The translations under genes were made by a program, and so were the position numbers. A model generated the notes under the pieces. It did no database searches and was not told the origin of the DNA. It saw only the letters and a list, made by a program, of their open reading frames with translations. Shown piece after piece: positions 36,682-45,166 of a stretch of 64,000 bases of DNA. The stretch lies in assembly GCF_036016195.1 (NCBI RefSeq), contig NZ_JAYWTM010000011.1:124001-188000 (forward strand). The letters are read 5' to 3'. The DNA comes from Brenneria populi. GTDB lineage: Bacteria; Pseudomonadota; Gammaproteobacteria; Enterobacterales; Enterobacteriaceae. The first letter of the stretch is position 1. Each line of letters opens with the position of its first letter.

Positions 36682-36792
36682 CAATAGTGCCTCTGACCGC
36701 TCGCGCCAGATGGTTAACGCGGATGCATAATTTACACGGATCGTCTATCTGCGCAGACTTTGCCGCATTGATTACCGATAAGCAAGAATAAG

Positions 36793-36824
36793 AAAAGGGA
36801 GAACGCATCACCGTTCTCCCTTTT
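36793..36824 (-). terminator. Intrinsic terminator after purF
   Basis: Perfect 13-bp stem AAAAGGGAGAACG / CGTTCTCCCTTTT with a six-base loop, about 55 bases after the purF stop. The A/T ends give T-runs on both strands. Confidence 0.85.
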
Positions 36825-36878
36825 GCTTCAATCATCTCTCAGCGCGGCATCGCGGGCGGACAGCTGAAGATTCAGCGC

Positions 36879-38396
36879 TTAGCCTTCGTTATGCAGTTCC
36901 AGATCTTCCACTTCATTCTGGCTACGCAGCGCTTTCGCATCGTCGTTGCGCAGCACTTCCAGGTAGTCCAGATAGCGCTGATCGACGTCTTTGGTCACGT
37001 AAACGCCGTTGAATACCGAACATTCAAACTGGGTGATATCCGGGTTATCTTCGCGCGCGGCGGCGATCAGATCGTCCAGATCCTGGAAGATAAGCGCGTC
37101 CGCGCCGATAAGCTGACAGATCTCATCCACTTCGCGCCCGTGGGCGATCAGCTCATTCGCGCTCGGCATATCGATGCCATACACGTTGGGAAAACGAATT
37201 TCCGGCGCGGCCGAAGCCAGATAGACGCGTTTCGCCCCCGCCTCGCGCGCCATTTCGACGATCTGCTCGGACGTGGTGCCGCGCACGATGGAGTCATCGA
37301 CCAGCAGAACGTTTTTATCGCGGAACTCGGCGCGGTTGGCGTTCAGCTTGCGGCGTACCGATTTACGGCGCGCCTGCTGTCCCGGCATGATAAAGGTACG
37401 GCCTACGTAGCGGTTTTTCACGAATCCCTGACGATACGGCTTGTTGATGATACGCGCGATCTCCAGCGCGATATCGCAAGAGGTCTCGGGGATGGGGATC
37501 ACCACGTCGATATCCAGATCTTCCCATTGACGGGCGATCTTCTCGCCTAACTTCTGCCCCATGCGCACCCGGGCGCTGTAAACGGAAATTTTATCGATGA
37601 ACGAATCGGGACGGGCAAAGTAAACGTATTCGAACAGGCAAGGATTGCTTTTCGGGTTCTCGGCGCACTGGCAGGTAAACAGCTGCCCTTTTTCCGTGAT
37701 GTAAATCGCCTCTCCCGGCGCGACATCACGCAGGAATTCAAAGCCCAGCGTATCCAGCGCGACGCTTTCCGACGCCACCATATATTCGCTGCGGCCGTCT
37801 TCCAGATCGCGTTTACCGATAACCAGCGGCCGAATGCCGTTTGGATCGCGGAAAGCCACCATGCCGTGGCCGATAATCATGCTTACGCAGGCATAGGCGC
37901 CGCGAATCTGCTGATGCGTCGCCGCCACCGCAGCAAAAATATTATCGGCTTCCAGCGGATAGTGCTGGAAACGGTCCAGCTCTCTGGCGAAAATATTCAG
38001 CAGTATTTCAGAATCCGACGTGGTGTTCACATGACGGCGACCCTGCTCAAACAGCTTTTTACGCAGTTCGTGCGCGTTGGTCAGGTTGCCGTTATGCGCC
38101 AGCGTGATGCCGAACGGCGAGTTAACGTAGAAAGGCTGCGCTTCCGAAGCGCTGGAGCTGCCCGCGGTGGGATAGCGCACGTGCCCGATGCCCATGTTGC
38201 CCTGTAGGCGTTGCATGTGCCGCGCTTCAAACACATCCTTCACCAGGCCGTTGGCCTTGCGCAGGCGAAAACAATTTAAGGCATCGATGGTGATGATGCC
38301 CGCGGCATCCTGCCCACGGTGCTGCAACACCGTTAACGCGTCATAAATCGACTGGTTGACCGGCGTAAAACCGGCGATACCGACAATACCGCACAT
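36879..38396 (-). CDS. purF: Amidophosphoribosyltransferase PurF
   Basis: First committed step of purine synthesis: PRPP plus glutamine to phosphoribosylamine. The 505 residues match the E. coli length. The glutaminase nucleophile Cys2 is in MCGIVGIAG, and the PRPP-binding loop VLLVDDSIVRGTTSE is near residue 365. It is read from the cvpA promoter with a 30-base gap; a PurR operator lies upstream of cvpA. Confidence 0.98.
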   Translation of the reverse strand: MCGIVGIAGFTPVNQSIYDALTVLQHRGQDAAGIITIDALNCFRLRKANGLVKDVFEARHMQRLQGNMGIGHVRYPTAGSSSASEAQPFYVNSPFGITLAHNGNLTNAHELRKKLFEQGRRHVNTTSDSEILLNIFARELDRFQHYPLEADNIFAAVAATHQQIRGAYACVSMIIGHGMVAFRDPNGIRPLVIGKRDLEDGRSEYMVASESVALDTLGFEFLRDVAPGEAIYITEKGQLFTCQCAENPKSNPCLFEYVYFARPDSFIDKISVYSARVRMGQKLGEKIARQWEDLDIDVVIPIPETSCDIALEIARIINKPYRQGFVKNRYVGRTFIMPGQQARRKSVRRKLNANRAEFRDKNVLLVDDSIVRGTTSEQIVEMAREAGAKRVYLASAAPEIRFPNVYGIDMPSANELIAHGREVDEICQLIGADALIFQDLDDLIAAAREDNPDITQFECSVFNGVYVTKDVDQRYLDYLEVLRNDDAKALRSQNEVEDLELHNEG

Positions 38397-38426
38397 GGTG
38401 TCTTTTCCTCATCAGCGCTGCCGCGG

Positions 38427-38918
38427 CTATAGATGCTGCGGCAAGAAACTTGACGTGCTTTGCAGGTAGTCAAAAAACCACCTGATAATGTAACTGAACT
38501 GCGGAATTAACTGGGACTGTTTCCAGTCAGCACTCTGTGAAAAACCGGTGAAGGTATCCAGAAAGAATAGCAGCGCAGAAACGATCAGCACACCGCGCAA
38601 CGCACCGAAACAAATGCCCAATACGCGGTCGGTGCCAGAGAGTCCGGTGCGTTCAACCAGCGAACCGATCGCATAGTTGACGATAGCACCCACAATCAAT
38701 GTCGCAATAAACAGAATGGCGATGGCAATGCCATTACGTACCAGTTCGTCATCAAAACGGGTGAAATACACCGCGAGGTAAACATAGTAGTGACTGGCGA
38801 TAAAAAATGCACATCCCCAGGTTACCAGCGACAACGCTTCACGTACGAACCCCCGGATCAGGCTAACCAACGCCGAGAATCCGATGATGCCAATAATGAC
38901 GTAATCAACCCAAATCAT
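38427..38918 (-). CDS. cvpA: Colicin V production family membrane protein CvpA
   Basis: 163-residue inner-membrane protein with four predicted helices, starting MIWVDYVIIGIIGFSALVSL. It was named for colicin V secretion; in enterics it is linked to bile-salt tolerance, and the mechanism is unknown. It is the first gene of the cvpA-purF unit under PurR control. Confidence 0.94.
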   Translation of the reverse strand: MIWVDYVIIGIIGFSALVSLIRGFVREALSLVTWGCAFFIASHYYVYLAVYFTRFDDELVRNGIAIAILFIATLIVGAIVNYAIGSLVERTGLSGTDRVLGICFGALRGVLIVSALLFFLDTFTGFSQSADWKQSQLIPQFSYIIRWFFDYLQSTSSFLPQHL

Positions 38919-38980
38919 GAGTCATCCTAATAATGAACGATGTCAACCGTCAGGTCGCCACGTCATCCTGTTCGCGGCGC

Positions 38981-38986
38981 ATTCTA
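38981..38986 (-). promoter_or_regulatory. -10 element of the cvpA-purF promoter
   Basis: Minus-strand TAGAAT in a stretch that closely resembles the known E. coli cvpA promoter, just downstream of the PurR operator. Confidence 0.55.
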
Positions 38987-38993
38987 ACAGAAA

Positions 38994-39009
38994 AAGAAAA
39001 CGTTTGCGT
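38994..39009 (-). promoter_or_regulatory. PurR operator upstream of cvpA-purF
   Basis: The 16-base site reads AAGAAAACGTTTGCGT on the plus strand and matches the PurR consensus (ANGCAANCGTTTNCNT) with one mismatch. It overlaps the -35 region of the promoter, as in E. coli, where PurR with hypoxanthine or guanine represses the operon. Confidence 0.85.
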
Positions 39010-39046
39010 AGCGTATTTCCGCCGATTTGATTAATCGGAAATCAAA

Positions 39047-39067
39047 CAAAAAACGCCGTTCGGCGCG
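39047..39067 (-). terminator. Intrinsic terminator after dedD
   Basis: Minus strand GCGCC-GAAC-GGCGT followed by TTTTTT: a five-pair stem with a tetraloop, starting about nine bases after the dedD stop. It separates the accD-folC-dedD unit from cvpA-purF. Confidence 0.7.
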
Positions 39068-39075
39068 TCAATCCC

Positions 39076-39795
39076 TTAGCGCACGCTATACGATTTTACC
39101 TGACCGCTCAGCCCGCTGATCTGATGAAGTTCCGCCAGCGAAGACTGTAATTTCTGCCTTGACGCATCCGGGCCGACATAAATTCGGGTAATCTGCCCCG
39201 GAACCGGGGTCGCCGGCTGGGTATACGCCCGGTAGCCGGAGAGCCGAAGCTTGGCGACGATCTCGTTAACCTTGTCCGCGTTTTTCAGCGCGCCGAGCTG
39301 TACGACGTAAGCCTGTCCGGCCGGCGCCTGTTCCGCGGGTTTGGCTTCCGGCTTAACTTCCGGTTTCGTCTCGGGTTTGGCTTCCGGTTTCGGCTCAGGC
39401 TTCGGTTCCGGCTTGGGCTTCACCTCGGGTTTAGGCTGCGGTTTTACCTCAGCGGGTTTCTTCACCGGCCGTTCGGCGGCGGCGGGCGGCGCACTGGTCG
39501 CGGGAGGCGCGCTCTCCGCTTTAACGTCGGCGGCGCTATTTTCCGTATCGCTCTCAGCCTCATTGCCCTTGATCGCCGCCTCGGCGCCTTCCGGCGGCTG
39601 ACTGGGCAGCGATTGCGTCAGAGCGGGCAGCGAATCCATTTCGTTGCTCTCATCGGATGAGGGAACCAGCGGGATCGCCGCGAACTTGTCTTCATAGTGC
39701 TTCTTCTTGCCGTCCAACAACCCCGGCAATACGATGACGCCCAGCGCGACCAGAATGATGGTGCCCACCAGCCGATTCTGAAATTTACTCGCCAT
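39076..39795 (-). CDS. dedD: Cell division protein DedD (SPOR domain)
   Basis: Septal peptidoglycan-binding protein of the inner membrane, 239 residues. It starts MASKFQNRLVGT with one helix at about 9-28. A long periplasmic linker contains repeated PKPEP/PKPEA units, and the SPOR domain occupies roughly residues 163-239 (AYVVQLGALKNADKVNEIV at its start). The linker is longer and more repetitive than in E. coli. The gene overlaps the folC stop by 11 bases; five extra upstream codons are not conserved. Confidence 0.94.
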   Translation of the reverse strand: MASKFQNRLVGTIILVALGVIVLPGLLDGKKKHYEDKFAAIPLVPSSDESNEMDSLPALTQSLPSQPPEGAEAAIKGNEAESDTENSAADVKAESAPPATSAPPAAAERPVKKPAEVKPQPKPEVKPKPEPKPEPKPEAKPETKPEVKPEAKPAEQAPAGQAYVVQLGALKNADKVNEIVAKLRLSGYRAYTQPATPVPGQITRIYVGPDASRQKLQSSLAELHQISGLSGQVKSYSVR

Positions 39796-41053
39796 ACGAA
39801 CTCTCCTCATCCAGCGCTTCCATAACGTGCGCTACCGTATGAAAAGATCCACAGACAATAACGATATCCTCTTTTGCCGACGCCGCCATCGCCTGCCGCC
39901 AGGCGGCGGCCACGTCGGAACATTGCCGGCAATCGTCCAGATGTTCTGCCAATTGCCGCGCCGTCGCCCCGCGCGGGCCTTCCAGCGGAGCGCAGTACCA
40001 CTCGTCGACCTGCGGTTTTAAATGCTCCAGCGTGCCGCCGATATCTTTATCCGCCAGCATGCCCACCACCGCGCGGACTTTTCCGCTCTTCGGCAGCGCG
40101 GCAAGCCGCCGCGCCAAATAAGCGGCGGCGTGGGGATTATGGGCGACATCCAGTATCAGCAGCGGATGCTCGCCGACGATCTGGAAACGTCCCGGCAACG
40201 CCGCCGCGCGCAACCCCTGACGAATCGCCTCTTCATTTACGTTCAAAGGCGAGGAATGCAACGCGGCTAATGCCGTCGCCGCATTGGCTAACGGCACGTT
40301 CGGCAGCGGCAGCCCCGATAATTCGCGCTGTTTATTCTGCCAGCTCCAGGCGTCGCGCTGAATGGAAAAGTCCCAGTCGCGGCCGCGTCGTAGTAACAGC
40401 GCGCCCTTTTCTTCGGCGACCTGCGCGATCGACGCCGGCATATCGGGTTCGCCGACCACCGCCGGCCGCCCCTGACGGAACACCCCGGCTTTCTCTCTGC
40501 CGATAGACTCCCTGTCGCCGCCCAACCAATCGGTATGGTCCAGCGCGATGCTGGTCACCGCGGCGACATCCGCATCGACGATATTGGTCGCGTCAAGGCG
40601 TCCGCCCAAACCGACCTCCAGAATCGCCACGTCCAGTTCGGCCTGCTTAAACATCTGCAATGCGGCCAGGGTGCCGAACTCGAAGTAGGTCAGCGAAACC
40701 GCCCCTCTTCCGGCTTCGATATGCGCAAACGCCTGGCAATGCGTCGATTCAGGCAGCTCTTTCCCCTGAATCCTTACCCGCTCGGTATAGCGCAGCAAGT
40801 GCGGGGAGCTGTACACGCCGACCCGCAGCCCGGCGGCCAGCAGTATCGACTCCAGCGTACGGCAGGTCGTGCCCTTGCCGTTGGTTCCCGCGACGGTAAA
40901 AACCACCCCGGCGGGCTGTAATAATTGGAGATTCTCGGCGACCTGCTTGACGCGCGCCAGTCCCAAATCGATGGGCTGACCGTGCAGGTGCTCAAGATAA
41001 TGAAGCCACGTGGCCAAAGGCGACGTGGCTTGGGGTATTTGAAGATTATCCAT
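39785..41053 (-). CDS. folC: Bifunctional folylpolyglutamate/dihydrofolate synthase FolC
   Basis: Adds glutamate to dihydropteroate and to folates. Mur-ligase fold, 422 residues as in E. coli. The ATP loop AGTNGKGTT is at 55-63. The carbamylated-lysine/metal region SIGREKAGVF and the C-terminal domain segment LILDVAHNPHAAAYLA follow. It lies between accD and dedD. Confidence 0.97.
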   Translation of the reverse strand: MDNLQIPQATSPLATWLHYLEHLHGQPIDLGLARVKQVAENLQLLQPAGVVFTVAGTNGKGTTCRTLESILLAAGLRVGVYSSPHLLRYTERVRIQGKELPESTHCQAFAHIEAGRGAVSLTYFEFGTLAALQMFKQAELDVAILEVGLGGRLDATNIVDADVAAVTSIALDHTDWLGGDRESIGREKAGVFRQGRPAVVGEPDMPASIAQVAEEKGALLLRRGRDWDFSIQRDAWSWQNKQRELSGLPLPNVPLANAATALAALHSSPLNVNEEAIRQGLRAAALPGRFQIVGEHPLLILDVAHNPHAAAYLARRLAALPKSGKVRAVVGMLADKDIGGTLEHLKPQVDEWYCAPLEGPRGATARQLAEHLDDCRQCSDVAAAWRQAMAASAKEDIVIVCGSFHTVAHVMEALDEESSYGE

Positions 41054-41136
41054 GAGTCCCGTTCACTGGCTTACGGTTCATTTATACAGGAAGCATAACG
41101 TCCGCTCGGATCGCCGCTTCCTGTTCATTCTTTCGA

Positions 41137-42051
41137 CTATGCGTCGTCCTGCGATTCGGCGGCGGCATCCTGATGGTGTTCCGCCACTTCGTCGCTCGGC
41201 TCCGGATAGTTGGTCAACTTGGCGAGGATAGACGCCAGTTTATAACGCATTTCCGGGCGGCGGACGATCATATCGATAGCGCCCTTTTCAATCAGAAATT
41301 CGCTGCGCTGGAAGCCCGGCGGCAATTTTTCGCGCACCGTCTGTTCGATAACCCGCGGCCCGGCAAAGCCGATCAGCGCTTTGGGTTCGGCGATATTCAG
41401 ATCGCCCAGCATCGCCAGGCTGGCGGACACGCCGCCCATGGTCGGGTCGGTAAGCACCGAGATATACGGCAGGCCGCGATCGCGCATTTTCGCCAACGCC
41501 GCGCTGGTTTTCGCCATCTGCATCAACGACATCAGCGCTTCCTGCATCCGCGCTCCGCCGCTGGCGGAGAAACAGACCAGCGGGCAACCGTCTTCCAGCG
41601 CCTGCTCAACGGCGCGCACGAAACGCGCGCCGACCACCGAAGCCATCGAACCGCCCATAAAGGCGAACTCAAACGACGCCGCAACGATCGGCATACCGTA
41701 TAGGGTGCCCTTCATCACCACCAGCGCATCTTTCTCATTGGATTGCTTTTGCGCGGCAACCAAGCGATCTTTATATTTTTTCGAATCCCGGAATTTCAGG
41801 ATATCTTTCGGTTCCAGCTCGCTGCCTAACTCCACCGTCCCTTCTTTATCCAGGAAAGATTGTAGACGGGCGCGCGCGGAGAGGCGCATGTGGTGATCGC
41901 ACTTAGGGCAAACTTCCAGATTACGCTCCAGCTCCGCGCGATAAAGAACCTGCCCGCAACTATCACATTTCGTCCAAACGCCTTCAGGAATATTCGCTTT
42001 ACGGGTCGGCGTGATATTGCTTTTGTTAAGAATTCGTTCAATCCAGCTCAT
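41137..42051 (-). CDS. accD: Acetyl-CoA carboxylase carboxyltransferase beta subunit AccD
   Basis: Beta half of the carboxyltransferase that makes malonyl-CoA with AccA. The 304 residues equal the E. coli length. The N-terminal zinc ribbon uses Cys29, Cys32, Cys48 and Cys51. The crotonase-like core includes SASGGARMQEALMSLMQMAK and DPTMGGVSASLAMLGD. A 54-codon upstream in-frame extension is unsupported. The acidic tail is variable. Confidence 0.98.
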   Translation of the reverse strand: MSWIERILNKSNITPTRKANIPEGVWTKCDSCGQVLYRAELERNLEVCPKCDHHMRLSARARLQSFLDKEGTVELGSELEPKDILKFRDSKKYKDRLVAAQKQSNEKDALVVMKGTLYGMPIVAASFEFAFMGGSMASVVGARFVRAVEQALEDGCPLVCFSASGGARMQEALMSLMQMAKTSAALAKMRDRGLPYISVLTDPTMGGVSASLAMLGDLNIAEPKALIGFAGPRVIEQTVREKLPPGFQRSEFLIEKGAIDMIVRRPEMRYKLASILAKLTNYPEPSDEVAEHHQDAAAESQDDA

Positions 42052-42279
42052 TGATAACCTTTCTGCTTGAACCTGGCACACGCCAGTCCACTGTTCATGC
42101 GCTACTTTTCCCTGACGACGCGCCGATGAAAAGACGGCTGAGGCGCGCGTTGATTGCGGCATCGATATCGGCGCCAGGGATTGCTCCAGGAACAGACCAT
42201 AAATGCTGCCCATTAAACCATAACGTTCCGGCGCTGTGGATAAAAAACTGGTAAAACCGGATGTTAAAGTTTATTTCAT

Positions 42280-42942
42280 TTACTTTACATTCTTGCGCGC
42301 CGCCGCTCTTCTGTGGCGGATGATTTCAATCACGCCGGGCAGAATAGAGACGAAAATAATCGCGACAATCAGTAACTTCAGGTTTTGCTGCACCACCGGC
42401 AAATCGCCGAACAGGTAGCCCGCATAGGAAAACAGCAGTACCCACAGCAGGGCGCCGGCGACGTTATAAGCGGCGAAATGCCGGTAGCTCATGTGCCCCA
42501 TACCTGCGACAAACGGCGCGAATGTTCTCACAATAGGAACGAAGCGTGCCAGAATTATTGTCTTACCGCCGTGACGCGCATAAAACTGATGCGTTTTATC
42601 CAGGTAGCTGCGGCGGAAAATTTTTGACTGCGGATTGCTGAACAGCTTTTCGCCGAACAGCCGGCCGATGGTGTAATTCACCGCATCGCCCAGGATCGCC
42701 GCGACGGTCATCAGGAAGACCATCATATGAACGTCCAGCTCGTTCGACGGCAAAGCGGCCAGGGCGCCCGCGACAAACAGCAAAGAGTCGCCCGGTAAAA
42801 AAGGCGTCACCACCAGCCCGGTTTCACAGAACAAAATCAGAAACAGTATGGCGTAAATCCAGACGCCGTATTGCGCAACCAGTTCAGCCAGGTGAACGTC
42901 GATATGCAGGATAAAATCGATAATAAACCGTATGAATTCCAT
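42280..42942 (-). CDS. dedA: DedA-family inner membrane protein
   Basis: Membrane protein of the DedA/VTT superfamily, implicated in lipid-carrier (undecaprenyl phosphate) recycling and envelope homeostasis. The 220-residue protein contains the hallmark FLPGDSLLFVAGALAA and ARFVPIVRTFAPFVAGMGHM, with the membrane-embedded Glu in FLILFCETGLVV. The ATG with GAAAGAGATG upstream is chosen. The 11-codon in-frame extension starts inside an inserted MITE and is rejected. The leader RNA therefore consists largely of that MITE. Confidence 0.95.
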   Translation of the reverse strand: MEFIRFIIDFILHIDVHLAELVAQYGVWIYAILFLILFCETGLVVTPFLPGDSLLFVAGALAALPSNELDVHMMVFLMTVAAILGDAVNYTIGRLFGEKLFSNPQSKIFRRSYLDKTHQFYARHGGKTIILARFVPIVRTFAPFVAGMGHMSYRHFAAYNVAGALLWVLLFSYAGYLFGDLPVVQQNLKLLIVAIIFVSILPGVIEIIRHRRAAARKNVK

Positions 42943-42962
42943 TAAAACATCTCTTTCTTGGC

Positions 42963-43075
42963 TAATATCGTTCACTTAAGCCGGTTTTTAGGGGAAACAC
43001 CGGGGGAGCTTCCCATAGGGATGCCTCACCCCGGTGGTCGCCCCGCGTATCTCGGCGCTTAAACGATCGGCATTG
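42963..43075 (-). mobile_element. IS4-type MITE (repeat family B), copy 1
   Basis: 113-base non-coding element. The ends are TAATATCGTTCACTTAAGCC and, read from the other side, CAATGCCGATCGTTTAAGC, giving inverted repeats of about 19 bases close to the IS4 terminal repeat. CTTTCTTGGC occurs directly before (42953-42962) and after (43076-43085), a 10-base target duplication. The interior forms a hairpin (GGGG..GAG / CTC..CCCC around TCCC-TAT-GGGA). One end lies 20 bases before the dedA ATG. Confidence 0.88.
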
Positions 43076-43160
43076 CTTTCTTGGCGCCGTTTGCCTCCGA
43101 GCGGCCGTTTAGGCGCTTGGAAAAGCGTCACTCACAAACCGATTATGCAATAACGTATAT

Positions 43161-43230
43161 TTTATACCCGCCATACTTCAAGTGGCATGCGCGTTGGCTT
43201 TTCTGCGATTCGAATTATTTAGGGTATATA
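43161..43230 (+). repeat. Dispersed repeat family A, copy 2 (internally deleted, ~70 bp)
   Basis: It retains both ends of the family (TTTATACCCGCCATACTTCA at the left, ATTCGAATTATTTAGGGTAT at the right) but lacks about 75 bases of the middle relative to copy 1. It lies between the copy 1 MITE and the truA 3' end. Confidence 0.8.
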
Positions 43231-43246
43231 AATCAATTTGTTAAAA

Positions 43247-44068
43247 CTAATCATTTAAAAACAGCGGCCCCATCGCCGGTCGCGGCAGCGCAAAACGCGC
43301 GGGATAATCCACCGCGACCAGATACAACCCTTCGGCTCTGGCCGTCGCCGCCGCCAACGTACGATCTTTGGCCGCCAGCAGCTGCGCAATCCAGGTTTCC
43401 GGCTGATTGCCGCATCCCACTTCCATCAGGCTGCCGACGATATTGCGCACCATATGGTGAACGAACGCATTGGCTTTGATATCTACCACGATATAAGCGC
43501 CATGACGCGTAACCTTTAAATGATTTACATTACGCCAGGGGCTGCGGGACTGACACTGAACGGCGCGAAACGAGGTGAAATCATTCTCGCCCAGCAGGCA
43601 TTGACCGGCGCGCTCCATCCGCTCCGCGTCCAGCGGGTGATAATAGTGCGTGACCCCATGGGCCAACACCGCGGGGCGGTAGCGATGATTATAGATGACA
43701 TAGCGATAACGGCGCGCCGTGGCGCTGAAGCGTGCGTGGAAATCGTCGTCAACCGTTTTTACCCAGCGCACCGCGATATCCGCCGGCAAGTTGGCGTTAA
43801 CGCCCATCGTCCAGGCGGCGTCTTTGCGCCGCGCCTGAGTGGTGAAATGCACCACCTGTCCGGTCGCATGCACGCCGGCGTCGGTACGGCCGGCGCAAAA
43901 GACGCCGATCGGCTCATTGGCGACGCTGCTTAACGCCTTTTCAAGACAGGCCTGAACGCTGCCGACCTCGGCCTGCCGCTGCCAGCCATAATAGCGGCTG
44001 CCGTCATACTCAATTCCCAGCGCGATTTTCAGCGCGGCGCTTTCCGCCGCCCGAGTCGATTCAGACAT
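43247..44068 (-). CDS. truA: tRNA pseudouridine(38-40) synthase TruA
   Basis: Modifies uridines 38-40 in the anticodon arm of tRNAs. The 273-residue protein has catalytic Asp63 in CAGRTDAGVHATGQV, plus the KANAFVHHMVRNIVGSLMEV and AAKDRTLAAATARAEGLYL motifs. The chosen ATG overlaps the usg stop by one base (TAATG), the standard coupled arrangement. A nine-codon extension lies inside usg. Confidence 0.97.
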   Translation of the reverse strand: MSESTRAAESAALKIALGIEYDGSRYYGWQRQAEVGSVQACLEKALSSVANEPIGVFCAGRTDAGVHATGQVVHFTTQARRKDAAWTMGVNANLPADIAVRWVKTVDDDFHARFSATARRYRYVIYNHRYRPAVLAHGVTHYYHPLDAERMERAGQCLLGENDFTSFRAVQCQSRSPWRNVNHLKVTRHGAYIVVDIKANAFVHHMVRNIVGSLMEVGCGNQPETWIAQLLAAKDRTLAAATARAEGLYLVAVDYPARFALPRPAMGPLFLND

Positions 44069-45078
44069 TACCCCAAATACTCCCGCACCAGACACTCCGC
44101 CGTTTCCACCGCCATCAGCGCGCCGCCGAAACGAACATTGTCCGCGACAGACCAGAACTGCAACAGCTCGGGAATACCGTAGTCATTACGCAGGCAGCCG
44201 ACGCTTAGCCGCACATTGCCGGAGGCGTCCTCAACCTGCGTGGGATAGTCCTGCTCGTCGCTGACCTGCACGTCGTCGGCGCGCAGCAGTTCATCGCGCG
44301 CCTCCTCCGCGGAGAGCGGACGCAAAGACTCAAGGTGAACCACCTGGGCATGGCCGTAGAAAACCGGCGACTGAATACAGGAAACGGAAAGCGGCAAACC
44401 TTCGTCCTGCAGCACTTTGCGCGTCTGCTCCACCAGACGACGCTCCTCGCGCACGCTGCCCTCGTTATCCGGCAACAGCGGCAGCAGATTGAACGCCAGC
44501 TGTTTGGGAAACACGCCCGCTTCGGGCGGAATGCCGTTCAGCAGGCGCGCGCTTTGTCCGGCCAGATCATCCACCGCCGCCTTGCCGCGGGCGGAAACCG
44601 ACAGCATCGTCGTCACATGCAAACGGGACAGGCCGGCCGCATCCGTCAAGGGTTTTATCGCCCTCAGCAGTTGGCTGGTCAGGCTATCCGCCACCGCCAC
44701 GATATTGCGGTTCCGGTAATCCGCCAGCGTATGGGCGTTAACCCCCGGCACCACCAGCGGAACATCCGGCTCCAGCGCAAACAGACCGCTGCTGTCGATA
44801 ACCAAACACCCGGCGTCGCCCGCCTCTTCGGCATAACGCGCGCTGGCGTCCTGACCGGCGACGAAAAACGCCAGCTGCGCCTGAGACCAGTCAAAATCGG
44901 CGGCATCCTGCACCGGACAAGACCTGCCGTTAAAACGGATAGTTTCACCCACGCTGCGTTCGCTGGCCAGCGGATACAACTCTCCCACCGGGAATTCGCG
45001 CTCCTGCAATAGCTCCAGCAATGCCGAACCCACCGCCCCCGTTGCGCCCAGCAGAGCAATATTCCAGCCGTCGGACAT
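44068..45078 (-). CDS. usg: Usg protein, aspartate-semialdehyde dehydrogenase homologue
   Basis: 336-residue cytoplasmic protein of the semialdehyde dehydrogenase fold, with the nucleotide loop LLGATGAVGSALL near residue 10. The segment where true enzymes carry the catalytic cysteine reads VAVADSLTSQLL, with no cysteine, as in E. coli Usg. It is therefore probably not an active dehydrogenase. It lies upstream of and is coupled to truA. Confidence 0.93.
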   Translation of the reverse strand: MSDGWNIALLGATGAVGSALLELLQEREFPVGELYPLASERSVGETIRFNGRSCPVQDAADFDWSQAQLAFFVAGQDASARYAEEAGDAGCLVIDSSGLFALEPDVPLVVPGVNAHTLADYRNRNIVAVADSLTSQLLRAIKPLTDAAGLSRLHVTTMLSVSARGKAAVDDLAGQSARLLNGIPPEAGVFPKQLAFNLLPLLPDNEGSVREERRLVEQTRKVLQDEGLPLSVSCIQSPVFYGHAQVVHLESLRPLSAEEARDELLRADDVQVSDEQDYPTQVEDASGNVRLSVGCLRNDYGIPELLQFWSVADNVRFGGALMAVETAECLVREYLG

Positions 45079-45166
45079 GTGATTTTCTCTCCAAACTGAT
45101 GAATGAAACATCCAGGGGCGATAAGCCTATCGCCCGTAAAACCGATATCATAAAAATAGATGCGGA

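Noticed and set aside
42943..42975. Eleven extra residues at the DedA N-terminus
   Set aside because: The upstream ATG is within the MITE end, and the downstream ATG has a good ribosome site and family alignment.
42962..43076. Novel riboswitch in the dedA leader
   Set aside because: The foldable sequence first looked like a structured regulatory RNA, but three dispersed copies with inverted ends and target duplications identify it as a MITE. A regulatory effect remains possible.
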